In this document: positions 18,591-26,983 of the stretch, piece by piece
Numbering within the stretch: position 1 is the stretch's first letter
Layout: every line of letters starts with the position of its first letter
NCBI RefSeq assembly: GCF_003045775.1
Contig: NZ_PXNS01000004.1
Location: 434,001-498,000, forward strand
Reading direction: 5' to 3'
Length of the DNA: 64,000 nucleotides
Origin: Halomonas litopenaei
GTDB lineage: Bacteria; Pseudomonadota; Gammaproteobacteria; Pseudomonadales; Halomonadaceae
Position numbers and translations under genes: made by a program
The notes under the pieces: generated by a model
The model's input: only the letters and a program-made list of their open reading frames with translations
Told to the model about the DNA's origin: nothing
The model's database searches: none

Positions 18591-19139
18591 ATGTCACGGA
18601 TATTGCGGCGGATGGCGCTGGTCGGGGCGGCCCTTGGGCTGGCCCTGCTGACGTCGACCCACTGCGTGGCGGGCGGCAGTACCGGCTTGTACGTCGGTGT
18701 CGGCGCCGGCCAGATGCAGGGCGATGACGACTTTGACGACGAGGCGTCGGCGGCCAAGGTCTTTGCCGGCTACAACTTCGGCTGGCTGCCCTTCCTCGAC
18801 CTGGGGGCGGAGCTGTCCTACCTCAACGGCGGTGAGCTCGACGGTGAGGTCGACGGCACCTCGGCACGGCTCGAGGTGGAGAGCCTGCAGGCCATGGGCA
18901 TCGCCGGCTTCAGCTTTGGCCCCTTCGGCGTCTACGGCAAGGCCGGCATGGCGGACTGGGACGCCGACCGCAGCGGCAATGGCCTGAACAAGGACTATTC
19001 CGGCACCGACCCGGTATTCGGGCTGGGCGCCCGGGTGCAGCTGTTCGATGTGACCGGGCGTCTGGAGGTCGAGCGCATCGATGCCGACGAGATCGGGCAC
19101 GTCGATAGCCTGACCGGCAGCGTGGTCTATACCTTCTAG
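18591..19139 (+). CDS. Small outer-membrane beta-barrel protein (OmpA/opacity-like)
   Basis: A 182-residue exported protein with a signal peptide (cut near CVAGG), then alternating aromatic/glycine strands (GLYVGVGAG, VFAGYNFGW, GFSFGPFGVYGKAG, FGLGARVQLF) and a C-terminal Phe, as in eight-stranded outer-membrane barrels of the OmpA-like/opacity type. Acidic loops are prominent, fitting a salt-adapted surface. ACGGAG precedes the ATG and a strong terminator follows. Ligand or role unknown. It is divergent from the znu operon. Confidence 0.85.
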   Translation: MSRILRRMALVGAALGLALLTSTHCVAGGSTGLYVGVGAGQMQGDDDFDDEASAAKVFAGYNFGWLPFLDLGAELSYLNGGELDGEVDGTSARLEVESLQAMGIAGFSFGPFGVYGKAGMADWDADRSGNGLNKDYSGTDPVFGLGARVQLFDVTGRLEVERIDADEIGHVDSLTGSVVYTF

Positions 19140-19189
19140 CCTGGCTGATGCGACTCAGGTACCGGTTTCCATCTGGTGCGTTCTACTCC

Positions 19190-19227
19190 GCAGGGCCGAC
19201 GCAAAAGCGTCGGCCCTGCGCTGTTTT
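19190..19227 (+). terminator. Rho-independent terminator after the small outer-membrane barrel gene
   Basis: GCAGGGCCGACGC pairs perfectly with GCGTCGGCCCTGC around an AAAA loop; GCTGTTTT follows. Confidence 0.88.
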
Positions 19228-19414
19228 GGCGTCACGTATCGGCCGTTGGTACTAGTCGATTGACGATTTTTCGTCGGTTCAGAGGACGGATTGCGCAAAA
19301 CGTGATGTAGGTCATGCTGATTGTGTTGTAAGTGATTACGCACACAAAGGTCAGTCAAAGGGGGTAGGGGAGGAGCAGTATAGAGTATGAATATCTTCCT
19401 GCTCGGTGCTCCCC

Positions 19415-19786
19415 ATGCTCACGCTGCCCCACCGGTTCCCACAGCTGCCCGCCCTGTCGACGGAACCTCGCCGCATTTGTCGATGGATGGCGCTTCTCGT
19501 GCTGGCCCTGCTGGCGCTGGTCAGCTTGGTGCCCCATGGCGTGCCCGTCGACCTGGCTATCTGGGCCGGGGTACTCAATGCCATGCTGTTGCCGAGCATG
19601 GATCTGGTGCTGGGTGTATTGCTCGAGGGGCTTCGCCCGCTGCTGACCTCCCTTGAGCGTCCATGGACGCGCCTCCTGCTTGTCGTCTTGGTTGCCGCCG
19701 CGATGTGGTGCTTCGCCATATTTCTGCTGCCGCTGGCGCTGGCCTGCCGTCATCTGCGCGGCCATGGAGCAGCGCAAGACTACTGA
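19415..19786 (+). CDS. Putative membrane protein, function unknown
   Basis: A 123-residue ORF with a basic N-terminus (TEPRRICRW) and two or three hydrophobic helices (about 28-45, 50-75, 92-115). The GC-rich third codon positions and clear helices favour it over overlapping ORFs. No good ribosome site precedes this ATG or the in-frame GTG at 19406, so the start is uncertain. No family recognised. Confidence 0.5.
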   Translation: MLTLPHRFPQLPALSTEPRRICRWMALLVLALLALVSLVPHGVPVDLAIWAGVLNAMLLPSMDLVLGVLLEGLRPLLTSLERPWTRLLLVVLVAAAMWCFAIFLLPLALACRHLRGHGAAQDY

Positions 19787-19842
19787 GATGGCCGTCAGAC
19801 CGTTACCATGATGGCAACGCATCGACGCCATCGAGGAATCCC

Positions 19843-20427
19843 ATGACGACAACGCCCTTCGACCAGGCCCAGGCAAGGCTCGACGCCCTGCATGCCGAGG
19901 ACCCTCGCCGCGTGGAGGTGGACGGGGCATCACAGCCCCAGGAGCTGTGGCACGCCGGGCGCATGAGCGCCTGGCTCGAGCGTCTCGATCCCGACGCAGC
20001 GGAGCTGGTGCAGCTTGCCGTGCACAACCAGCACCTGAAACGCTGGGAGGTGCCGCGCAGTGACTATGAAGAGGGCCGCATCGGCTATTTGACCTGGCGA
20101 CGTGACCAGGGCAAGCGCGCCGGCCAACTGGCGGCGGAGGTGATGCGCGCCTGCGGCTACAGCGACGCCGACGCCGACGAGGTGGCGCGGATGATCCGCA
20201 AGCAGGGACTGGGACGCGACCCCGGCACCCAGGCGGTGGAAGACTGCGCTTGCCTGGTGTTCCTCGAGAACTACTTCGCCGACTTCTCGCGTCAGGTCGA
20301 TCACGACCACCTGATCCGCATCGTCCAGATGACCTGGAAGAAGATGTCCCCCGCCGCCCACCAGCTCGCATTGGGCCTGCCCATGAGCGACGAGGCCCGC
20401 GCCATCGTCGAGGAAGCGCTGGGGTAG
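19843..20427 (+). CDS. DUF4202 domain protein
   Basis: A 194-residue soluble protein matching the DUF4202 pattern: FDQAQARLDALHAEDP at the start, a central AVHNQHLKRWEVPR..Y..GR.GYL.WR segment, then a basic helix and VEDCACLVFLENYFADF. The conserved His, Arg and Asp residues resemble an HD-like metal site, but its biochemical role is not known. TCGAGGAATCCC precedes the ATG. It stands alone. Confidence 0.85.
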   Translation: MTTTPFDQAQARLDALHAEDPRRVEVDGASQPQELWHAGRMSAWLERLDPDAAELVQLAVHNQHLKRWEVPRSDYEEGRIGYLTWRRDQGKRAGQLAAEVMRACGYSDADADEVARMIRKQGLGRDPGTQAVEDCACLVFLENYFADFSRQVDHDHLIRIVQMTWKKMSPAAHQLALGLPMSDEARAIVEEALG

Positions 20428-20627
20428 GCAGGGTTGCAAGTGGGCTGCTCAAGCAGCCGGGGGGCGCGAAAGCCTGGGAAGGGCGCCAGTACCAGGGGCT
20501 TACCGATTGAATGGGCGCCTGGCTGTCTGGAGGCCGCGACTCTGTTGATATGGCTGATGTGTTGTCGCCAGAATCCACGAGGCGAGAGGTGGCCGAGGGC
20601 TCTGTGAGCGTGAAGGAAGGTCGGGGG

Positions 20628-20720
20628 CTAGCGGTATCGCCAGCGAATCAGTAGCAAGCTCACGCCGAAAACGACGGCGGGCATGAGCCCCAGGACAATG
20701 ATGGCGGCATTGTGACTCAT
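20628..20720 (-). CDS. 30-residue membrane protein B2 of a duplicated small-protein module
   Basis: A single hydrophobic helix with a basic end. An excellent ribosome site (AAAGGAGGCAGCTC) precedes the ATG, and the ATG overlaps the stop of the upstream ORF as ATGA. The core GLMPAVVFGVSLLLIRWR matches GLSPALVYLVGMLIMRLQ of the 36-residue protein at 20878-20988, so the two are duplicates. Too short for ordinary gene callers. Function unknown; holin-like, transporter-subunit-like or regulatory roles are all possible. Confidence 0.65.
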   Translation of the reverse strand: MSHNAAIIVLGLMPAVVFGVSLLLIRWRYR

Positions 20721-20830
20721 GAGCTGCCTCCTTTGTCGGCATCTTCGGCCGCGCGTAGATGACCGAGGTAAGTGGCAATCCCCGCCAGGGTCACTGTGGC
20801 CAAGCCTATAGCCAATAGTAACAGGCCCAC
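20717..20830 (-). CDS. About 37-residue membrane protein A2 of the duplicated module
   Basis: One hydrophobic helix followed by LGHLRAAEDAD, which matches LGSLRANEDAT at the end of A1 (20985-21209). The similarity begins about seven codons before the GTG at 20830 (IN...A pattern), so the real start may be further upstream at a rare codon; no ATG is available in frame until 21016. Stop and next start overlap as ATGA. The start is the uncertain part. Confidence 0.5.
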   Translation of the reverse strand: MGLLLLAIGLATVTLAGIATYLGHLRAAEDADKGGSS

Positions 20831-20877
20831 CGGGGCGTGCCTGTTGATATCACCAAAATCAAGGGGTGTCGGTCGAG

Positions 20878-20988
20878 TTACGGATGCCTGCGCAGGTCCT
20901 GAAGGCGCATGATCAGCATGCCGACCAGATAGACCAGTGCAGGCGACAGGCCGATGGCGGCGCCAAGCAGGAGTTCGTTGAGTGTCAT
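20878..20988 (-). CDS. 36-residue membrane protein B1 of the duplicated module
   Basis: Begins MTLNELLLGAA, then one hydrophobic helix and a basic tail (LQDLRRHP). GGAGGGTAAGGC precedes the ATG, and the ATG overlaps the A1 stop as ATGA. It is homologous to the 30-residue B2 protein (shared GLxPAxV..V...LIxR). Predicted single-pass inner-membrane peptide, function unknown. Confidence 0.6.
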   Translation of the reverse strand: MTLNELLLGAAIGLSPALVYLVGMLIMRLQDLRRHP

Positions 20989-21209
20989 GCCTTACCCTCC
21001 TCTGTCGCGTCCTCATTGGCTCGAAGGGAGCCTAGCCGGTACGCGATCAGTGCCATCAGCAGCATGCCAAGCCCAATGGCGACCAGGGAAGTGGCCATCT
21101 GGGCCCTGGGGTTGATCAGGGCGCCAATGGTAGAGCCAATGATGACCCCTGTGGTGACCTTTTCAGATGCCTCCAGCAGTGCCTTCTCCCGATGATGTCT
21201 GACATTCAT
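20985..21209 (-). CDS. 74-residue membrane protein A1 of the duplicated module
   Basis: A charged N-terminal helix (HHREKALLEASEK), a glycine-rich semi-hydrophobic stretch (VTTGVIIGSTIGALI), then a strong helix (ATSLVAIGLGMLLMALIAY) and an acidic tail LRANEDATEEGKA. TGGAG precedes the ATG. It is the longest member of the four-gene unit A1-B1-A2-B2, and its C-terminal half was duplicated to give A2. No family recognised. Confidence 0.65.
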   Translation of the reverse strand: MNVRHHREKALLEASEKVTTGVIIGSTIGALINPRAQMATSLVAIGLGMLLMALIAYRLGSLRANEDATEEGKA

Positions 21210-21447
21210 TGTAGCTCCATGGGGTCCTGGTCTCCACGAGGGGCCGTCGGCCCGCAGGAGTCGCCTGAGGACGCAAGCGCCGAGCACAACATGGTTGAGC
21301 GTAGCAGCCATGGTGCCAGTCCTCAGGTTCTCTGCTGGATGTTGCCTAGACACCATCTCTCCTAATCGGCCACAAACATCACATCAGGCGGTTTGTAGCC
21401 GATTCTTGCCTTGTCTAACCATCGATCGTCGACTTTTTGTATGAAGC

Positions 21448-22890
21448 CTAGAACCCCTTGGCCTGCCCTCTGGGCCTGGCCGGGGTGGGCTTGTCGCAGC
21501 GCAGGAACTGGCCGTCACCGGCTTGGCCGCAGGGCTTGCCATCGCGGGCGACGACCTGGCCTCGGCACAGCGCCATGACCACCCGCCCGGTCAGCTCCAG
21601 GCCCTCGTAAGGGGTGTAGTCCACCGCGTGGTGCAGATCATCGTTGCGCACCGTGACCCGGGCCTCCGGGTCCCACAGGGTCAGGTCGGCGTCGCTGCCC
21701 ACGGCGATGGTGCCCTTGCGCGGATAAAGGCCGTAGATCTTGGCCGGGTTGGTGGCGGTCAGCGCGACGAAGCGGGTGGCGTCGATGCGCTGCTTGACCA
21801 CGCCCTCCGAGAACAGGATCGCCAGGCGCGTCTCGAGCCCCGGAATACCGTTGGGGATGCAGGAAAAACTCGCCTCCTCGCCATGCAGCTTCTTGCCCTT
21901 GTCGTCCTCGTAGCGGAAGGGCGCATGGTCCGACGAGAACACCTGGAAAACACCGCTTTCCAGCGCCTCCCACACCGCCTGCTGGGCCGCCGGGTCTCGG
22001 GGCGGCGGGCTGCACACGCACTTGGCGCCTTCGAAGCCGTCCTGGTCCAGGTCATCGGCGGTCAGCATCAGGTACTGGGGGCAGGTCTCGCCGTAGACCC
22101 GAAGGCCACGGCTCTGGGCCCAGCGGATCTGTTCGATCGCCTGGGGGCCGGAAACGTGGACGATCAGCAGCGGTACGTCGATCAACTCGGCCAGCGAGAT
22201 CGCGCGGTGGGTCGCCTCGCGCTCAGCGATGGAGGAGTGGGCCTCGGCGTGGTAGCGCGGGGCGGTGTGGCCCTGGGCCTCCAGCAGTTCGGTCAGGTAG
22301 GCGATGCAGTCGGCGTTTTCGGCGTGGACCATCACCATGGCGCCCTCGCGCCGGGCCAGCGCCAGCACCTCGAGCACCTCGCGGTCGTTGAGCTTCAGGT
22401 CGTCGTAGGTCAGGTAGATCTTGAACGAGCTGTAACCCTCCTCGATCAGCGCCGGCAGCTCCTCGCGAAGCACCGTCTGGTTGGGGTCGGTGACGATCAT
22501 GTGAAAGGCGTAGTCGATCATCGCCTTGCCGTCGCTCTCGCGGTGGTAGTCCTCCACCGCCGCGCGCAGCGACTGTCCCTTGAACTGGGCGGCGAAGGGA
22601 ATCACCGTGGTGGTGCCACCGGCCGCCGCCGAGCGGGTACCGCTGGCGAAGTCATCTGCCATCACCGCGCCGTCACCCAGCGGCTGGGCCAGGTGGCAGT
22701 GGGCGTCGATGCCGCCGGGCATCACCCACAGGCCGCTGGCGTCGATGGTCTCGCCGACTGGGCCTGCACCCTCGGCGAGTCCTTCGCCGAGGGCGACGAT
22801 ACGCCCGTCGCGAATGCCGATATCGGCGACAAAGCGGTCGGCGGCGGTGATCACGGTGGCGTTGGTGATCAGAGTATCGAGGCGTTGCAT
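21448..22890 (-). CDS. hydA: Dihydropyrimidinase / hydantoinase
   Basis: A 480-residue cyclic amidohydrolase that opens dihydropyrimidine or hydantoin rings to N-carbamoyl amino acids. The binuclear metal site is complete: His64 and His66 (DAHCHLAQP), carboxylated Lys157 (SSFKIYLTY), His189 (MVHAEN), His245 (IVHVSG) and Asp321 (SSDHAPF). The start at 22890 is chosen for the GGAGAGCAAG ribosome site. It is the last gene of the leftward operon after TRAP importer 1. No N-carbamoylase gene is present nearby, so the next step of a classical pathway is missing here. Confidence 0.93.
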   Translation of the reverse strand: MQRLDTLITNATVITAADRFVADIGIRDGRIVALGEGLAEGAGPVGETIDASGLWVMPGGIDAHCHLAQPLGDGAVMADDFASGTRSAAAGGTTTVIPFAAQFKGQSLRAAVEDYHRESDGKAMIDYAFHMIVTDPNQTVLREELPALIEEGYSSFKIYLTYDDLKLNDREVLEVLALARREGAMVMVHAENADCIAYLTELLEAQGHTAPRYHAEAHSSIAEREATHRAISLAELIDVPLLIVHVSGPQAIEQIRWAQSRGLRVYGETCPQYLMLTADDLDQDGFEGAKCVCSPPPRDPAAQQAVWEALESGVFQVFSSDHAPFRYEDDKGKKLHGEEASFSCIPNGIPGLETRLAILFSEGVVKQRIDATRFVALTATNPAKIYGLYPRKGTIAVGSDADLTLWDPEARVTVRNDDLHHAVDYTPYEGLELTGRVVMALCRGQVVARDGKPCGQAGDGQFLRCDKPTPARPRGQAKGF

Positions 22891-22973
22891 CTTGCTCTCC
22901 AGAGACCGGCTCGCGCCGGAGTTATTCATTGTTGTTCAGGTGCTTGGTGCCAAGGCGTGGCGGATATCGCCGA

Positions 22974-24275
22974 TCATCCCATCACCCCCGGCAGCCACAG
23001 CACGATGGCCGGCCATGCGGTGATCAGGGCGACGAAGGCGAGCATCACCGCGAGGAAGGGCAGGCTGCCGATCATCACGTCGACGATCGAGCCGCGTCCG
23101 CGCACCCCCTGCACCACGTAGAGGTTCATGCCGATGGGCGGGGTGATCAACGAGATTTCCATCATGATCACCAGAAATACGCCGAACCACACCGGATCGA
23201 AGCCGAACTGCACCACCATGGGCACCACGATGGGTACGGTGGCGATCATCATCGACAGGGTCTCGAGAAAGCAGCCCAGCACCAGGTAGAACACCACCAG
23301 CGCCAGGATCAGCCCCAGCGGCGACAGTCCCAGTTCCGAGACCCACTGGGTCAGGGCGAAGGGGATGCCGAGGATGCCGACGATATAGTTGAGAAAGAAC
23401 GCCGCAGAGATGATCAGCATGATCATGGCGGTGGTGCGTGCCATGGACAGAAAGCACTCGTGAAGCATGGCGATGGTCAGCTTGCGGTTGAGCGCCGCGA
23501 GCAGTAGTGCTGCCACCACCCCCAGGGCGGCGGCCTCGGTGGGGGTCGCCCAGCCGCTGTAGATGCTGCCGATGACGATGGCGAAGACGAACGCCGGCGG
23601 CAGCAGATCGACCAGCGAGCGCAGACGTTGGGCCAGCGGCACCCGCGGCTCGCGCTCGCCGGCGACCCCGGGGCGCAGCAGGCTCATGCCCATGATTACC
23701 AGCATGAAGGTGGCCGCCAGGGCAAGCCCGGGCACGATACCGGCGATAAACAGGGCGCCGATGGAGGTGTTGGTGATCGCCCCGTAGATGATCATGTTGA
23801 TGCTGGGCGGAATCAGGATGCCGAGCGTCGCCCCGGCGGCCAGGGTGCCCAGCGCCAGGCGCTCGCTGTAGCCGCGCTCGGCGAAGGCCGGCAGGGCCAC
23901 TGTGCCGATGGTGGCGGCGGTGGCCACCGACGAGCCGGACATGGCGGCGAACACCGATGAGGCGCCGATGTTTGTGTGCAGCAGACCGCCAGGCAGGCGG
24001 TTGAGCCACACCGACAGCGCCGAGTACATGCGCTCGGTGATGCCGGCCCGCAGCAGCAGCTCGCCGAGCAGGATAAACAGCGGAATGGCGGTCAGGATGA
24101 AGTCGTTGAGGGTGCCCCACAACAGGTCGCCGAAGGAGAACAGCAGCGGGGTGCCCAGGTAGAGCATGGCGCCGAGGGCGGCGGTGGTGAAGATGGCCAC
24201 CGCCACATGGATGCCCAGCGCCATCATGGAAATCATCAGGCCAAAGCCCAGCAGTACCTCGGTGACGGAAATCAT
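22974..24275 (-). CDS. TRAP transporter large permease 1 (DctM family)
   Basis: 433 residues with about twelve membrane helices. Typical motifs are IPLFILLGELLLRAGI near the start, the GSSVATAATIGTVALP segment and ILIPPSINMIIYG. With the small subunit and binding protein it imports an organic anion coupled to Na+. Its start overlaps the DctQ stop as ATGA-type coupling (4 bases). Gene order DctP-DctQ-DctM then hydantoinase suggests the imported molecule feeds the hydantoinase. Confidence 0.93.
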   Translation of the reverse strand: MISVTEVLLGFGLMISMMALGIHVAVAIFTTAALGAMLYLGTPLLFSFGDLLWGTLNDFILTAIPLFILLGELLLRAGITERMYSALSVWLNRLPGGLLHTNIGASSVFAAMSGSSVATAATIGTVALPAFAERGYSERLALGTLAAGATLGILIPPSINMIIYGAITNTSIGALFIAGIVPGLALAATFMLVIMGMSLLRPGVAGEREPRVPLAQRLRSLVDLLPPAFVFAIVIGSIYSGWATPTEAAALGVVAALLLAALNRKLTIAMLHECFLSMARTTAMIMLIISAAFFLNYIVGILGIPFALTQWVSELGLSPLGLILALVVFYLVLGCFLETLSMMIATVPIVVPMVVQFGFDPVWFGVFLVIMMEISLITPPIGMNLYVVQGVRGRGSIVDVMIGSLPFLAVMLAFVALITAWPAIVLWLPGVMG

Positions 24276-25000
24276 GGTGTCTTCTCCCGGCCGGCTATCT
24301 GGCCATCCGCCGAATGGCCAGGCGTGGCAGCCTCCGCTGCAACATAGTGGCGGCGTGCCTCGTCGAGCTCGTCATCGGCGCTGAGCGGGTCGCAGCCGGC
24401 GTTGAGCGCGCCGATCTGGCCGCGTGCCAGCTGGACACCGGCCCGGGCGGCGGCGCGCAGGGTGACGATGGCGAACACCGAAAGCCCGATCAGCCACAGC
24501 GACTGGGGGATCCACAGCGGCGTCTGCAGCGGGGTGCTGGCCAGGCTGGAGAATTCCAGGGTCTCGCCCAGGGTCGCGCCCGCCCGCCACAACATAAACA
24601 GCGAAAACACGCACAACAGCACCAACGCCACCAGGTTGAGCAGGGCGCGCAGCCGGGGCGGCAGTCGCGTCAGCAGGACGTCGACCCGGGTATGGGCGCG
24701 CTGGGTCAGGGCGAAGGCGAAGCTGAAGGCGACACCGATGGCCAGCACGTAGCCACCGATCTCGTCGACCCCCTGCAGCGAGAAGGCGAAGAACTTGCGC
24801 GCCAGCACCTCGAAGGTGATCAGCGCAGACAGCAACAGCGCGCCGTAGCCGGCGGCCAGAGCGGCACCGCGGGACAGACGGGTAAGTCCCCGGTCGAGCC
24901 GGGAGTCCGGGGATACAGCCATCGATGCGGCACCGGATGCAGCGCCGGGCGATCTGGCGTCGGGTGGCGGATGCGCACCGGAGGGACGGGAATCGGACAT
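24272..25000 (-). CDS. TRAP transporter small permease 1 (DctQ family)
   Basis: 242 residues. A long polar N-terminal extension (about 40 residues) precedes four membrane helices with the DctQ pattern (VLARKFFAFSLQGVDEIGGYVLAIGVAFSFAFALTQ region, then RVDVLL). The C-terminal tail is also longer than usual. AGGAGCATCCCG precedes the start. It bridges the DctM subunit in the TRAP complex. Confidence 0.9.
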   Translation of the reverse strand: MSDSRPSGAHPPPDARSPGAASGAASMAVSPDSRLDRGLTRLSRGAALAAGYGALLLSALITFEVLARKFFAFSLQGVDEIGGYVLAIGVAFSFAFALTQRAHTRVDVLLTRLPPRLRALLNLVALVLLCVFSLFMLWRAGATLGETLEFSSLASTPLQTPLWIPQSLWLIGLSVFAIVTLRAAARAGVQLARGQIGALNAGCDPLSADDELDEARRHYVAAEAATPGHSADGQIAGREKTP

Positions 25001-25074
25001 CGGGATGCTCCTGGGGACGGGGCCGCCGCATGGGCGGCCCCTGGTCGTGGGCGACAGGGTCGATCAGCCGCCGC

Positions 25075-26148
25075 TCAGGGCGCGCTGGCGCTCAGGCCGG
25101 TGACCTCGCCGACGCTTGCGTTCCACAGCGCGGTGCACTCGGGGTAGCGGGCGTCGCAGGTCTCCGCCCACACCGGCAGCACCGCCTCGGAGGTGATCTG
25201 CTCGATGCGCGCGCGGGAGTCCTCGTCGATGTCCACCAGGGTCATGTCGTAGGCGGTGTGGTTCTCGCAGCTCGGCTGACCGGTATTGCAGGCGATGGCA
25301 TCGTCGTTGACGGTGTAGGCCAGGTCCCACATCTGGTCCTCGAGGCGGGCGAAGGCCTCGCTCAGCGACGCCTGCTGCTCGGCGTCGAAGCCGTTCCAGG
25401 TGTCCAGGTTCATGAAGTGGCCCTGCACCGAGTAGGACAGCGGCAGCGGCACGAAGTGATCGGTCACCTCCGGCCACTTGCCGTTACTACCGGCCGACGG
25501 TGCGGTCACTCCGCAGTCGGCGACGCCGCGCTGCAGCGCCAGGTAGACCTCGCTGAACTGCAGCGTCACCGGCACCGCGCCGAGCCCTTCCACCAGCCGT
25601 GACATCGATGGCGTGAACACCCGCACCTTCTTGCCAGCCAGGTCGTCGGCACCGTTGATGTCACCGTTGCAGAACATCATCTGCGGGCCGAATGGCCACA
25701 GCGTCATCAGCTTGGCGTTGAAGCGTTCCTGCAGGCGGGCGTCGAAGTCGGCACGGAAGGCGTCCACCGCCTCGCGCTGCTGGTCCAGGTCGGCGGTGAC
25801 CCCGGCCAGATCGATGCCCTCGAAGAACGGCTCGTCGCGGGAGGCCATACCGATCTGCACCGACATCACGTCGAAGGCACCGGAGCGTATGTTGCGCAGG
25901 GCGTCCGCGGCTTCCACGCCGATGGCGTCCATCGGGTTGTAGCTCACCGCCAGGTCGTCACGGGCATCGAGCTCGGCGAAGAAGGGCCGCTCCACGTTGT
26001 CCACGTGCAGCTTGTTGCCGGAGAAATTGCCGGCTACTCGCAGCAGGGTTTCGGCCTGGGCCTGGCTGGTGGCCACCAGTAGGGGGGCGGCGATCAGGGC
26101 GCCAAGGGTAAGCCGGCGGGTCGCCGTCACGAGGGTGGGAGTCGTCAT
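25075..26148 (-). CDS. TRAP transporter binding protein 1 (DctP family)
   Basis: A 357-residue periplasmic binding protein with a signal peptide cut near SQAQA. DctP features are a central DLAGKKVRVFTPSMSRLVEGLGAVPVTLQFSEVYLALQRGVADC stretch that forms the ligand cleft, with the Arg of KVRVF being the usual carboxylate anchor. It has several extra cysteines near the C-terminus (CNTG..SCEN, CDARYPEC) that could form disulfides. Its leader contains a (CAGCAA)6 repeat and an AACAACAA motif on the coding strand. Confidence 0.92.
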   Translation of the reverse strand: MTTPTLVTATRRLTLGALIAAPLLVATSQAQAETLLRVAGNFSGNKLHVDNVERPFFAELDARDDLAVSYNPMDAIGVEAADALRNIRSGAFDVMSVQIGMASRDEPFFEGIDLAGVTADLDQQREAVDAFRADFDARLQERFNAKLMTLWPFGPQMMFCNGDINGADDLAGKKVRVFTPSMSRLVEGLGAVPVTLQFSEVYLALQRGVADCGVTAPSAGSNGKWPEVTDHFVPLPLSYSVQGHFMNLDTWNGFDAEQQASLSEAFARLEDQMWDLAYTVNDDAIACNTGQPSCENHTAYDMTLVDIDEDSRARIEQITSEAVLPVWAETCDARYPECTALWNASVGEVTGLSASAP

Positions 26149-26162
26149 GGGAGAACCTCATC

Positions 26163-26230
<68 letters not shown>

Positions 26231-26248
26231 CGAGAGGGGCAGGGGGTG

Positions 26249-26983
26249 TCAGCCGAGCCGAGGGTCGTGAAACAGCTGGCCCCAGCCGTTGATGGCGCTC
26301 GGGTCCTGGCCTGCCAGCAGCAGGCTCTTCCACACGGTGACGCTGACCGAGTCGTAGATGGGGATGCCGAGCTCTCGCTCCAGCTCCTCGACGATGCCGG
26401 CCCCGCGCAGGTTGGTGCACAGGATGGTGATCGCCTCCGGCTCGGCTCGGGCGACCTCGCGGACCATCTCGGCCAGGGTCTGCTCATCGTATTCGGAGAA
26501 CGAGAAGTTGCCGCGGTCGTTGAGGTGGCGCTCGGCCACCACCTCGACTCCTTCACGCCGGTAGTTGTCGACGATGGCGGTCTGGATGTCGTCAAGGTAT
26601 GGGGTGACCAGCCCTAGACGCTTGACCCCGGTGCGCTCGAGCACCTCGTTGAGCGCCAGCACGCTGCTGGTCGCCGGTATGCCGGTGGCTTCGGTGATGG
26701 CGGCGCACAGGCGGCGGTCGGCGTCGAACCCGAGCCAGCTCGAGGAGGTGCCATTCCAGGCGATCACGTCCATGCGGGCATCGCTGAGCAGGCGGGCGGC
26801 GTCAAGCTGTGGTGCGGGGTCGAACTGGGCCAGGGCCGCCTCGCTCAGCGAGATTTCCTTGACCGTGAAGCGCTGAAAGTGGGCACTGACCGCTGGCATG
26901 AGGTCCCGCAGGATGGCGCTGGTGTAGGGCTCCAGCACGGTGTTCGACGAGGGTGTCAGCATTCCGAGAAGGGTGCGTTGCAT
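26249..26983 (-). CDS. Arylmalonate decarboxylase-like / maleate isomerase superfamily enzyme
   Basis: 244 residues of the Asp/Glu racemase superfamily. The first catalytic cysteine of racemases and maleate isomerases is Gly78 here, in WNGTSSSW, while the second is kept as Cys189 in ILCTNL. That Gly/Cys pair, with Thr79, Ser80 and Tyr129 (TPYLDD), is the pattern of arylmalonate decarboxylase (Gly74, Thr75, Ser76, Tyr126, Cys188 in the Bordetella enzyme), as is the GWGQLF end. It is therefore more likely a decarboxylase than a racemase; the natural substrate is unknown. The start at 26983 gives the family length. First gene of the leftward operon. Confidence 0.82.
   Translation of the reverse strand: MQRTLLGMLTPSSNTVLEPYTSAILRDLMPAVSAHFQRFTVKEISLSEAALAQFDPAPQLDAARLLSDARMDVIAWNGTSSSWLGFDADRRLCAAITEATGIPATSSVLALNEVLERTGVKRLGLVTPYLDDIQTAIVDNYRREGVEVVAERHLNDRGNFSFSEYDEQTLAEMVREVARAEPEAITILCTNLRGAGIVEELERELGIPIYDSVSVTVWKSLLLAGQDPSAINGWGQLFHDPRLG

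Noticed and set aside
21523-23121. 532-codon rightward ORF opposite the hydantoinase gene
   Set aside because: It mirrors the GC-rich hydantoinase reading frame, lacks a ribosome site and its translation has no domain-like pattern.
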